From contig JAZQZL010000023.1 of assembly GCA_045634005.1 (NCBI GenBank), forward strand, positions 8,494 to 72,493: a stretch of 64,000 nucleotides of DNA. Direction: 5' to 3'. Positions 57,707 to 64,000 of the stretch are shown here, one piece after another. The stretch is from Flemingiibacterium sp045634005. GTDB lineage: Bacteria; Bacillota; Clostridia; Oscillospirales; CAG-272. Under the pieces are notes generated by a model. It did not search any database, was not told where the DNA came from, and worked only from the letters and a program-made list of their open reading frames with translations. Position numbers and translations under genes: made by a program. How positions within the stretch are numbered: the first letter of the stretch is position 1; each line of letters starts with the position of its first letter.

Positions 57707-57774
57707 CGCTCTTGTTTTTACTTCTTCGTTACCGATAACATCATCAATATTCTTCTCAATGTGTAAAAAATGCT

Positions 57775-59343
57775 TTAGTATAAGTAAATATCAAGGATAA
57801 ACTCGTTCTTTGTTTCTCGGCTGAACTCTATTCGCTGAATGAATTGCTTGAGGTAATCGTTTTTATCGGCGGCAGGAATAGATTCGTCCTTTAGCATTTC
57901 AATAGCATCGTAGAGATATACAATCTTCTCTTCTATTTCCATTTTGTCAGGGATCGCAGTTTCAAGCTCGGCAATTTCCTTCTTGATTTCCTCGATTCTT
58001 ACGTTGTGCTTTGCCTTGCGCTCTACAAATTCATTTGCGGAGTAAACGCCATCCTCATAATCATCGAATATCTTTGAGAGCTTCCTTTCAATTTTCTTCT
58101 TTTCCGCTTCGAGCTCGCGTATTTGTTCTTTGATTTCATCTGCATCGGCTTCGGGCTTATTGTCGTATTCCACCTTGAAATTATCGAGGTATTGCTTCAA
58201 ACCGTAAATAACCGCATCAATAACCTCTGTGAATATTGCCGATTTTACTTTACACGCGCGAGTGGTCGGGTGAGCCAAGCGCGGTCTTGAGCGCGTCCCT
58301 TTCTGATAGTCATAATATACAAACGCGCGATTACACTCCTTACACACAAGGAGCCCTGCCAAAGGATTGCGCAAAGTGAAGTTTTGCTTTGTGTTATCGT
58401 TGCGAAACATCTTCTGCGCAGCTCTGAACACTTCTTCGCTTACAATGCCGTCGTGCTTGCCTTCGTATTCCATATAATGTTCCGTGCCGACCATCTTTTT
58501 CATTTTAGAAACAAGCTTTCCATCTTCCATCGTTTTTACCTGCATTCTCCTTTTCCATTTCACTTTGCCGCAGTATACGGGATTTTCTAAAATCTGTTTA
58601 ACCGTACCGCGATTCCATTCAGGCTCATTGTTGAATGTCGGCACGCCTTGAGCGGTCAGCTTGTTTGCAATTGCACCCGGTCCCATCCCTCCATTTACGC
58701 GCCAATCAAATATTTTTTGTACTATAGGCGCTTCTGTTGGGTGAGCCGCTAATGTTCTTACGTATGGCGTTTCATCGATGTTATACCCGTATGGGCGTTG
58801 GGATAGCCAATTTCCTTCAATAACAGCCTGCTCTCTGCCGCGCTGCATACGCTTCGTTATCATTTTATACTCGCGGCGTGACATAAAGAGCTCGAACTCC
58901 ATATACTCTTCGTCGTCGGAGTTGTGCGCGACATCGTAGGTTTTTGTCGGAGTCAAGACAAGCACGCCGTTGTTGTGATTTGCGTATTTGAGGCAATCGA
59001 GTATGATTTGCGCGTCGCCTTGATTACCGCGAGAGAGTCGGGAGATTTCTACGACGAGTATTCCTTTATACTTTCCTTCGTAGCACTCGGAGATAAGCTG
59101 CTGTATAAGCGGACGATCCTTGATAGTTTCGCCGGAAACGACCTCCTCGTAGAATTTTTCAACGTATATACCTCTGCGCGCAGCATAGTCAGTAAGTATC
59201 TTTCTATGCTTTGCAAGAGTTTCGCCCTCGCCGCGTGCCTCCGCCTTCTCGTCCTCACGGGATTTGCGAAGGTATACGGCGTATTTGTCGAGCTTCGGGT
59301 GAAATGCCTCTTCGATAATGTTGTTCTTCTCGAACACAGTCAT
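57775..59343 (-). CDS. Large serine recombinase (integrase)
   Basis: This 522-residue recombinase has an N-terminal resolvase domain with catalytic Ser28 in YAVYLRKSRED and VVEISRLSRGNQGDAQ. A recombinase domain (about 180-300; LSQRPYGYNIDETPY) follows. A zinc ribbon has CKECNRAF and later Cys, and a long coiled coil spans about 420-490. It inserts and excises the element at att sites. The ATG at 59343 follows AAAAAGGACGTG; upstream in-frame start is rejected. It is at the left edge, reading outwards. Confidence 0.93.
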   Translation of the reverse strand: MTVFEKNNIIEEAFHPKLDKYAVYLRKSREDEKAEARGEGETLAKHRKILTDYAARRGIYVEKFYEEVVSGETIKDRPLIQQLISECYEGKYKGILVVEISRLSRGNQGDAQIILDCLKYANHNNGVLVLTPTKTYDVAHNSDDEEYMEFELFMSRREYKMITKRMQRGREQAVIEGNWLSQRPYGYNIDETPYVRTLAAHPTEAPIVQKIFDWRVNGGMGPGAIANKLTAQGVPTFNNEPEWNRGTVKQILENPVYCGKVKWKRRMQVKTMEDGKLVSKMKKMVGTEHYMEYEGKHDGIVSEEVFRAAQKMFRNDNTKQNFTLRNPLAGLLVCKECNRAFVYYDYQKGTRSRPRLAHPTTRACKVKSAIFTEVIDAVIYGLKQYLDNFKVEYDNKPEADADEIKEQIRELEAEKKKIERKLSKIFDDYEDGVYSANEFVERKAKHNVRIEEIKKEIAELETAIPDKMEIEEKIVYLYDAIEMLKDESIPAADKNDYLKQFIQRIEFSRETKNEFILDIYLY

Positions 59344-59489
59344 AATATCACGTCCTTTTTGAAAATTGCTTGTTGTGTATTTTTTGTCTATATTGTGACA
59401 AGTGCAGCCTTGCCCTTCCACTCATAATATTATTCCACTATAATAAATTAGGAACAACCGTTCCCCCCCGGCGAAAGGAGAGATTGAAA

Positions 59490-59588
59490 ATGCGAGAAGA
59501 ATACATAGAAAAAATTGTCGAAAAAATGAATTTGTGTAACGATCTATCCTTGCTTGACTTTATCCTGCAGTTGCTTCAAAAGAGCTAA
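59490..59588 (+). CDS. Very small protein, 32 residues
   Basis: The ORF reads MREEYIEKIVEKMNLCNDLS then LLDFILQLLQKS. It is two amphipathic helices with no known domain, but it resembles small proteins found near integrases in Clostridia elements. A strong GCGAAAGGAGAGATTG ribosome site precedes the ATG, which is the main evidence. It is divergent from the recombinase. It might bind the repressor or recombinase, but this is a guess. Confidence 0.5.
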   Translation: MREEYIEKIVEKMNLCNDLSLLDFILQLLQKS

Positions 59589-59630
59589 TAAACTTGATGT
59601 TTTTTGCGATAACTCGCTTATTAGTAGCGG

Positions 59631-60089
59631 TTATCGTTTTTTTCGTTTGACGATTTTTTTGTAGACTATCATTCCGATAAAAGAAAGTATGTGGATCAAG
59701 AGATATCCATAATGTATCAATGCTTGGAGTATGCCTTTCGGAACGTTGAGTAGGTCAATGAGGCTATAAATCAAATCGTCTATGAAGAACAAAGAAGTAA
59801 CAAAAACCACAATCTCAAAAATGTCAAGATAAACATCAAGGAAGTTTGTCTTTTTTTTCGGCATAGAAGTGAGGACTTTTGCAGGCTCGCAATTGCTGAC
59901 GGTAACGCTCTTGTTTCGGGCATCCGCTTCGATTTTTTCGGCGATATCCTCGATCAGATGTTCAAGGTTGTTTGCCGCGATCCGGTGCTTCCTACACTCT
60001 TCTTCGTCGAAGCGCCAACGGTCAAGCTCCTTATAGGTATCGTCAAGCTCTGACTCAAGATAGGCAAGGACTTCTTCTGCCGTTCTCAT
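59631..60089 (-). CDS. Hypothetical protein with two C-terminal membrane segments
   Basis: The family is not recognised. The 152-residue protein has an acidic helical N-terminus (about 1-60; possible coiled coil) and two hydrophobic segments (about 88-108 and 122-142). Its basic tail is KIVKRKKR. It lies 11 bases after the XRE repressor stop on the same strand, so the two are expected together from the lysogenic promoter. That layout suits a superinfection-exclusion or immunity accessory protein, which is inference only. Confidence 0.6.
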   Translation of the reverse strand: MRTAEEVLAYLESELDDTYKELDRWRFDEEECRKHRIAANNLEHLIEDIAEKIEADARNKSVTVSNCEPAKVLTSMPKKKTNFLDVYLDIFEIVVFVTSLFFIDDLIYSLIDLLNVPKGILQALIHYGYLLIHILSFIGMIVYKKIVKRKKR

Positions 60090-60100
60090 AATCTTTCTCC

Positions 60101-60436
60101 TTATTTCAGCAAAACTAATATACCTGATAGCTTTTCTGCATCAAGCTCGTGCAGGCGCTTGACTGCTTCATAGAAATTACTATCAGTCCTCATTCTTACA
60201 ACGATGTCCGAAAGGGTATCGTTCTTTTTTTGCACTTCTTCCCATCCCATCAAATGTTGCGGCGTCGTCCTCAAGGCTTTGGCGATAGGCTCTAAAATGT
60301 CGAGCGGCAAGTTTTCAATATCGCCCTTTTCGTACCTATAAATAGTAGAACGGTCTTTCCCGATCAATTCCGCTAACTTATCGGCAGAAAGCCCAAGCTC
60401 CTTACGCCTCTGCTTTATACGCTTTCCTACTATCAC
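60101..60436 (-). CDS. XRE-family phage repressor-like regulator
   Basis: The 111-residue protein has an N-terminal HTH_3 domain (about 1-60; IKQRRKELGLSADKLAELIGKDRSTIYRYEKGDIENLP) and a short helical C-terminal part. It lacks a LexA-like protease domain. A GTG start at 60436 follows the excellent AAGGAGGTGATTCC. It is divergent from a small HTH gene across a region holding operator palindromes, so it is the expected lysogeny repressor. Domain call is sure; its role is inferred from position. Confidence 0.88.
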   Translation of the reverse strand: MIVGKRIKQRRKELGLSADKLAELIGKDRSTIYRYEKGDIENLPLDILEPIAKALRTTPQHLMGWEEVQKKNDTLSDIVVRMRTDSNFYEAVKRLHELDAEKLSGILVLLK

Positions 60437-60457
60437 GGAATCACCTCCTTCTTTTAC

Positions 60458-60486
60458 ATTATAATATAACTGTCGCATTATTGCAA
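60458..60486 (-). promoter_or_regulatory. Promoter of the repressor gene (PRM-like)
   Basis: On the minus strand, TTGCAA (60481-60486) and TATAAT (60458-60463) are separated by 17 bases. Operator 60472-60487 overlaps the -35 box, allowing autorepression. Confidence 0.75.
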
Positions 60487-60487
60487 C
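60472..60487. promoter_or_regulatory. Repressor operator-like palindrome O1
   Basis: GTCGCATTATTGCAAC is an imperfect inverted repeat matching the other three sites (GTCGCAT...GCGAC). Confidence 0.6.
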
Positions 60488-60513
60488 AATATTGTGTGAA
60501 CAAAGTGTAAATA

Positions 60514-60529
60514 ATCGCATTTTGCGCGA
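60514..60529. promoter_or_regulatory. Repressor operator-like palindrome O2
   Basis: ATCGCATTTTGCGCGA matches the ATCGCA half-site and an inverted half, 7 bases upstream of the rightward -35 box. Confidence 0.5.
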
Positions 60530-60536
60530 AAAACTA

Positions 60537-60564
60537 TTGACAAATGCGAAAAGGCGAGTATAAT
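60537..60564 (+). promoter_or_regulatory. Rightward promoter of the Cro-like gene
   Basis: TTGACA (60537-60542) and TATAAT (60559-60564) are separated by 16 bases. Operators O2 and O3 flank it. Confidence 0.8.
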
Positions 60565-60571
60565 TAAATCA

Positions 60572-60588
60572 GTCGCATACGGTGCGAC
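60572..60588. promoter_or_regulatory. Repressor operator-like palindrome O3
   Basis: GTCGCATACGGTGCGAC has perfect 6-base arms. It lies just after the rightward -10 box. Confidence 0.7.
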
Positions 60589-60618
60589 AAAAATGAAAAT
60601 GAAGAAAGGATATTGCAA

Positions 60619-60819
60619 ATGAACGTTTTGAAATTGAGAGGCAAGATCGTTGAAAAAGGAATCAATGTTGAAGCGCTTGCGAATAGCATAAACATTGATA
60701 GAGCAACGCTGTATCGAAAGCTCAACGACGGCGAGCGATTTACAATCGGCGAGGCGTTAAGGATCAAAGATGCGCTTGAACTCACCGCAGAAGAGGCGTG
60801 TGCTATTTTTTTTGAATAA
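60619..60819 (+). CDS. Small HTH protein, Cro-like
   Basis: The 66-residue protein is one helix-turn-helix domain: LRGKIVEKGINVEALANSINIDRATLYRKL, then LRIKDALELTAEEACAIFF. It faces the repressor gene across the operator region and has GAAAGGATATTGC before the ATG. It is expected to oppose or tune the repressor, as Cro does. Whether it binds the same operators is not known, and a role as an early activator is also possible. Confidence 0.8.
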   Translation: MNVLKLRGKIVEKGINVEALANSINIDRATLYRKLNDGERFTIGEALRIKDALELTAEEACAIFFE

Positions 60820-60821
60820 AA

Positions 60822-60838
60822 GTCGCATACCACGCGAC
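60822..60838. promoter_or_regulatory. Repressor operator-like palindrome O4
   Basis: GTCGCATACCACGCGAC is almost identical to O3. It lies between the Cro-like gene and the next small gene. Confidence 0.65.
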
Positions 60839-60852
60839 AAAGGAGGCAGACG

Positions 60853-60978
60853 GTGAACAAAAGCAAGGTCAGCGCCTCGGTGGTGCGAGTGCACGGAGAG
60901 GTTGACAAAAAACGACTGCTTGAGGCGACGCAGAAGTTTATGCGAGCAGTCGAGAAGAGCAGAAAAATCAAGAAGTAA
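60853..60978 (+). CDS. Small hypothetical protein, 41 residues
   Basis: The GTG start at 60853 follows AAAGGAGGCAG, a strong ribosome site, and the frame is open to a TAA at 60976-60978. The product is basic and helical (VNKSKVSASVVRVHGEV, then KKRLLEATQKFMRAVEKS, ending SRKIKK). Operator O4 lies just upstream, so it belongs to the regulated early region. Its function is unknown. It is too short for most gene finders. Confidence 0.55.
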   Translation: MNKSKVSASVVRVHGEVDKKRLLEATQKFMRAVEKSRKIKK

Positions 60979-60995
60979 TACATAGGAGAAAAACG

Positions 60996-61544
60996 ATGAA
61001 GAATGAGAAGTTACTTGCGAATATAGCCTTTTTCACGGCGTATGCTCTTGCTGTTGCCGGCGTAGCCGCCGCAGGATATTTTTGGATGGCGGCAAAGGAT
61101 GAGGCGAAAGCTCCTGCGCTTGATACTACGGCAGAGCCGATACGCATAGAAGCGCCCGTTGACACGACAGAGGCGGCGGAAACAGAAGCGTTGATCGAGG
61201 ACATCTATATGAGCCTCGGCGAGTACACGCTTACCGCGTACTGCGCTTGCGAGAAGTGCTGTGGCGTATGGGCGACGAACAGACCGCTTGACAAGGACGG
61301 CAATCCTATCGTCTACACGGCGAGTATGGCGGTGGCGAAGGAAGGCGTAACCGTTGCGGCGGACACTGATATTCTCCCGTTCGGCTCGGTCATTATGATT
61401 GACGGGCACGAGTACACGGTGCAGGATCGCGGCAGCGGAATAAACGGCAGGCACATCGACATTTACTTTGAGTCGCACGAAGCAGCGAAAGCATTTGGCG
61501 TACAGAAGGCAGAGGTATTATATAAAACGGAGGTAACAGAATGA
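60996..61544 (+). CDS. 3D-domain (RlpA-like) cell-wall protein
   Basis: This 182-residue protein has an N-terminal membrane segment (about 10-30), a polar linker and a 3D domain (about 73-175). The domain shows YTLTAYCACEKCCG, ADTDILPFGSVIMIDG and QDRGSGINGRHIDIYF, including the aspartates the domain is named for (near 123-125, 144 and 155). Family members are double-psi beta-barrels acting on peptidoglycan. Its place in an early phage region is unusual; it may affect cell entry or lysis. It overlaps the next gene by four bases. Confidence 0.85.
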   Translation: MKNEKLLANIAFFTAYALAVAGVAAAGYFWMAAKDEAKAPALDTTAEPIRIEAPVDTTEAAETEALIEDIYMSLGEYTLTAYCACEKCCGVWATNRPLDKDGNPIVYTASMAVAKEGVTVAADTDILPFGSVIMIDGHEYTVQDRGSGINGRHIDIYFESHEAAKAFGVQKAEVLYKTEVTE

Positions 61545-61738
61545 GCTACACTGACGATCCCTTACGCGACTTTGCAGAGCACGACAGAGAGCAGCAGGAA
61601 TGGCTTGAGAGCCGTCCGATATGCGACATCTGCGGCGAGCACATCCAAGACGAGAATTTTTACATAATCGAAGGCAATTACATTTGTCCCGAGTGCCTTG
61701 AAGGTTACAAGGTGTGCACAGAGGACTACGAACGATAA
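61541..61738 (+). CDS. Small zinc-ribbon protein
   Basis: The 65-residue protein carries two CxxC motifs, CDICGEHIQDENFYIIEGNY then CPEC, a typical zinc ribbon. The N-terminus is acidic and helical (DDPLRDFAEHDREQQEWLE). It overlaps the 3D-domain gene by four bases (ATGA). It may be a nucleic-acid or protein adaptor. Function is unknown; the zinc ribbon is clear. Confidence 0.75.
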   Translation: MSYTDDPLRDFAEHDREQQEWLESRPICDICGEHIQDENFYIIEGNYICPECLEGYKVCTEDYER

Positions 61739-61777
61739 CCAAAACCAAAATAATCAAAATAAAAGGAGATAAAAACT

Positions 61778-61936
61778 ATGCTTACTTACGATGAAAGATA
61801 CGAACAGCTTGTCAAAGCCGAGGCGAAGATCGAGGCGCTTAAGCGTCTTATCGGTACGGGAGATTACATTTCGATAAAGGACATCCGCGCGGTGCTCGAC
61901 ATCGAGCTGAAAGAGGAGGGCAAGGACAATGATTAA
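61778..61936 (+). CDS. Small hypothetical protein, 52 residues
   Basis: The ATG at 61778 follows AAAAGGAGATAAAAACT. The product is helical and acidic (MLTYDERYEQLVKAEAKIEA, then KRLIGTGDY, ending ELKEEGKDND). It overlaps the annealing-protein gene by eight bases. No domain is recognised. The strong ribosome site and tight packing with the next gene are the evidence. It could be a partner of the recombination module. Confidence 0.6.
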   Translation: MLTYDERYEQLVKAEAKIEALKRLIGTGDYISIKDIRAVLDIELKEEGKDND

Positions 61937-62552
61937 GTCGTTTGAGGAAATGCGTAAAATTGATGTTTCGCCGTATGTTGAAAAGCGTGACGGCGGTGAT
62001 TATCTTAATTGGGCGAGATGCAAGCAGTTACTACACGACAACGGCGCGGAAACGGTTTATTTTGAGCCGTGCGTTACAGAAAACGGCTCTTCTCTGTTTA
62101 TGAGCAACGTTTCGTTTACCGACGCAAAAGGCGTTTCTAACAGATGCTACGAAGTCAGGGTGAAGATCACAATTGACGATTTGGAGTTTGAGATGCAGAC
62201 AGCCGTAATGAATGGCTGTAACCCCGTTAAGGATAATTCTATGTCACAACAGCGAGTGTGGAACGCGCAGACAAGAGCGTTTGTCAAGGGCGTTGCTATG
62301 AGAACCGGGCTTGGGTTTGATCTTTGGCTGAACGATATGGAAGGAATCTCTGTTGAAGACGACTTAAGCAAACATAACATAAATGCTATCAAAGAGAGAT
62401 ACCAGCAGGAATATACAAGAGTCCTGCGAGATAAGCACTTGACGACAAAAGAGATTGCTGAAAAATGCGATATGACAGAAGACGAGGTAAAGGTATTATT
62501 TACATTCTTCGATCAACTTGACCGCTTTGAGAAAAAGCTGATGGCGTTATGA
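61929..62552 (+). CDS. DUF1071-type single-strand annealing protein
   Basis: The 207-residue protein matches the DUF1071 (Sak3-type) family of phage annealing proteins. It has YLNWARCKQLLHDNGAETVYFEP, CYEVRVKITIDDLEFEMQTAVMNG and QTRAFVKGVAMRTGLGFDLW, followed by a helical C-terminal part with an HTH-like segment. Such proteins anneal complementary single strands in phage recombination. The following nuclease gene overlaps its end by four bases, and SSB lies two genes downstream, completing a recombination module. Confidence 0.82.
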   Translation: MIKSFEEMRKIDVSPYVEKRDGGDYLNWARCKQLLHDNGAETVYFEPCVTENGSSLFMSNVSFTDAKGVSNRCYEVRVKITIDDLEFEMQTAVMNGCNPVKDNSMSQQRVWNAQTRAFVKGVAMRTGLGFDLWLNDMEGISVEDDLSKHNINAIKERYQQEYTRVLRDKHLTTKEIAEKCDMTEDEVKVLFTFFDQLDRFEKKLMAL

Positions 62553-63097
62553 TTTCCTCGAAAGATAGAGGCTATTATTTTGGTGCTTCCGATACTGACA
62601 AGATTATCGGTAAATGGACTTCGGACACATTCGCCAAATGGTGGCTTCAAAAGTTATCAATCAACCGAGATAGTTTTGAAAACAGATACACTGCTGCCGG
62701 AACGCATTATGAACATCGAATACTTGAATCTCTTGAAATCCCGATGTTCTACGACAGTCAAACTATTATTGAGGACTTACGGCTACGCGTGAATCTCGAC
62801 GGACACACCGCAGATTGCATATATGAGTGCAAAACATATAAGTACGATAACGGATTTAAGATGCCGAAGAAATATGTGAATCAAGTGCAAGTACAGATGT
62901 TTGCCTATGGCATACACAAAGCTGAAATTGTTGCGTATGGACTTTCCGAAGGCGACTACGATAATTACTTCAACCCTATTGTACCTGAACGAAGGCAGCG
63001 CTTTTCATTGAGTTATGACAAGGTTTGGATTGAAAGTGTATATCTTCCAAAGCTTACATACCTTGCGAAATGTCTGAAGGAGGGGAGGTTTCCTTGA
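62549..63097 (+). CDS. PD-(D/E)XK nuclease (YqaJ-like exonuclease)
   Basis: The 182-residue protein shows the fold of phage exonucleases. It has YYFGASDTDKIIGKW, GTHYEHRILES, then NLDGHTADCIYECKTYK with the D-E-K catalytic triad, and VNQVQVQMFAYGIHKAEIVAYGL. It is paired with the annealing protein, whose stop it overlaps by four bases, as lambda exo is with beta. It would resect DNA ends to make single strands for annealing. Confidence 0.85.
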   Translation: MISSKDRGYYFGASDTDKIIGKWTSDTFAKWWLQKLSINRDSFENRYTAAGTHYEHRILESLEIPMFYDSQTIIEDLRLRVNLDGHTADCIYECKTYKYDNGFKMPKKYVNQVQVQMFAYGIHKAEIVAYGLSEGDYDNYFNPIVPERRQRFSLSYDKVWIESVYLPKLTYLAKCLKEGRFP

Positions 63098-63753
63098 GAG
63101 TATTGGGCGAAATCTTATCTGTAAACAACGACGTTATCACCATCCGCGTAAAGGCGGACGCGCAGACTTGGTGCCTTGAGCACAATGCAAGGACGGTTGA
63201 GGTACGGCTCGACGATGGGCGCAGGATCACGGCAGATCAGAGGCGCAAGATATACGCGACTATACGCGATATCGCGGAATGGTCGGGTGATATGCCCGAA
63301 TCTGTAAAGGCTTACTTCAAGTGGAGCTTTTGCGGCGACGATGAGCACGACGACTTTTCGCTGTCGGACGTTGACAGAGAAACGGCAAGCGAATTTCTCA
63401 CGTATCTCGTTGACTTTTGCATACAGAACGGTGTGCCGTGCTCTGATCCTCTGTGGGACAGATGCGAGGACATCGAGCGATATATGTACGCTTGCGTTAT
63501 GACGCGCACGTGCTGCATCACCGGCAGGAAGAACGCGCAGATACATCACGTTGACCGCGTAGGAATGGGACGCAACAGAAACACGATATGCCATATAGGT
63601 ATGCGAGTTGTGCCGCTATCACCCGACTTACACGTGATGATACACAACACATCGGGCGAGGCTGATTTCTACGAACGGCATCACATCGAGCCTATCGCGC
63701 TTACGGAGAAGATGGTAAGGCATCTGAACATCGGAAAAATAGACGTAACGTAA
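63094..63753 (+). CDS. Putative HNH nuclease
   Basis: The protein (219 residues from a TTG start) has an N-terminal basic domain and a C-terminal HNH-like region: CCITGRKNAQIHHVDRVGMGRNRN, then LSPDLHVMIHN, with conserved histidines. The start is taken as TTG at 63094, overlapping the previous stop as TTGA, with GAGGGGAGG 6-7 bases upstream. An ATG at 63070 is the alternative. This resembles phage HNHc nucleases often found in recombination modules. Substrate unknown. Confidence 0.8.
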   Translation: MRVLGEILSVNNDVITIRVKADAQTWCLEHNARTVEVRLDDGRRITADQRRKIYATIRDIAEWSGDMPESVKAYFKWSFCGDDEHDDFSLSDVDRETASEFLTYLVDFCIQNGVPCSDPLWDRCEDIERYMYACVMTRTCCITGRKNAQIHHVDRVGMGRNRNTICHIGMRVVPLSPDLHVMIHNTSGEADFYERHHIEPIALTEKMVRHLNIGKIDVT

Positions 63754-63774
63754 AAAATATAGGAGATATAAACA

Positions 63775-64000
63775 ATGGCTAATTTCAATTTCAACAAGGT
63801 TATTCTCGGCGGCAGACTTACCGCCAAGCCCGAACTCAAGCAGACACCGAACGGCGTTGCGGTAGTATCGTTTACGCTCGCGGTAAACCGTCGCTTTAAG
63901 GGCGAGGGCGGCGAAGCGCAGGCGGACTTCATTCGCTGCACCGCTTGGCGACAGACGGCAGAGTTTATCTGCTCGTATTTCAGCAAAGGCTCGAACATCT
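63775..64000 (+). CDS. ssb: Single-stranded DNA-binding protein, partial
   Basis: The first 75 residues of an OB-fold SSB are visible: KVILGGRLTAKPELKQTPNG, VVSFTLAVNRRFKG, then FIRCTAWRQTAEFICSYFSKG. The rest is beyond the window end. An AGGAGATATAAAC ribosome site precedes the ATG. It protects single strands and completes the annealing protein/nuclease/HNH module. It is likely the element's own SSB rather than the chromosomal copy. Confidence 0.92.
   Translation, partial: MANFNFNKVILGGRLTAKPELKQTPNGVAVVSFTLAVNRRFKGEGGEAQADFIRCTAWRQTAEFICSYFSKGSNI

Larger units (their letters stand above)
57707..64000. mobile_element. Prophage or related integrative element, left part (open at window end)
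   Basis: A large serine recombinase at the border, a divergent repressor/Cro-like switch with operators, several very small genes and a recombination module (annealing protein, nuclease, HNH, SSB) are in typical prophage order. No structural, packaging or conjugation gene is seen before the window ends, so phage versus integrative element is undecided. The attachment site should lie in 57707-57775, between the host terminator and the recombinase stop; no duplicate end is visible. Confidence 0.75.

Noticed and set aside
57707..57774. Exact attachment site of the serine recombinase element
   Set aside because: Only one end of the element is in the window, so no repeated core can be defined.

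Overview
The window reads as chromosome of an anaerobic, endospore-forming Firmicute of the class Clostridia, probably an uncultured gut lineage. Supporting signs are the sporulation genes (yunB-like, spoIIM-like, a SipL/DUF3794-LysM protein) with SigE-like promoters, strong Shine-Dalgarno sites, RNase M5, DUF1934 and DUF624 proteins, a B12 riboswitch, and carbohydrate loci with AraC regulators. Base composition is near 50% GC. A few low-GC genes look acquired (the GT4 glycosyltransferase, the gene at 3293-3844, the second AraC locus). No species can be named from the sequence alone.

Layout. 1-3.2 kb: the end of a cation-efflux (CDF) gene, a two-component system and a diacylglycerol-kinase-like gene. 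3.3-5.8 kb: a hypothetical gene, a tiny inverted-repeat element carrying only a DUF559 nuclease, and a riboswitch-controlled B12-type uptake pair (DUF4430 lipoprotein plus ECF S component). 5.8-20.5 kb: housekeeping and sporulation genes (DUF3343 with cysteine desulfurase, rlmL-like methyltransferase, rpe, ispF, an XRE/coiled-coil pair, yunB, xpt, thioesterase, spoIIM, proC, GNAT-aroK-pyrB). 20.7-27.3 kb: three tandem lipoproteins and the SipL-like gene. 27.4-33.8 kb: tRNA-Arg, then an AraC-regulated sugar operon (two TIM-barrel isomerase/epimerases, two Gfo/Idh/MocA oxidoreductases, a GH28-like beta-helix protein). 34.5-45.9 kb: a membrane protein joining a degenerate kinase lobe to Ig-like and BspA repeats, a GH2 glycosidase, and a second AraC-linked oxidoreductase/epimerase/radical-SAM group. 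46-57.7 kb: small proteins, a hairpin array beside a four-helix-bundle (IVP) gene, two tRNA-Ser genes, secG, rnr, holA, rnmV and the copA-copZ copper pair. 57.7-64 kb: the left end of a prophage or related element with a large serine recombinase, a divergent repressor/Cro-like switch with four operator-like palindromes, and a recombination module (DUF1071 annealing protein, PD-(D/E)XK nuclease, HNH nuclease, SSB).

The most unusual feature is outside the genes. Intergenic regions are filled with long, GC-rich, hairpin-forming mosaic repeats. Family A occurs at about 7.2, 15.3, 27.6, 33.9 and 51.2 kb; family B at about 8.9 and 51.0 kb. Copies more than 10 kb apart are nearly identical over 77-162 nt, contain no protein-coding signal, and appear to exchange hairpin modules. 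They look like an undescribed non-autonomous element or structured-RNA family.

Working logic: the sugar loci pair dehydrogenase-type and epimerase-type enzymes with glycosidase-like genes, which suggests oxidation-assisted glycoside breakdown. The lipoproteins and the kinase-lobe/BspA protein form a surface layer of unknown role. All functions are inferred by reading the sequence, not from database searches.
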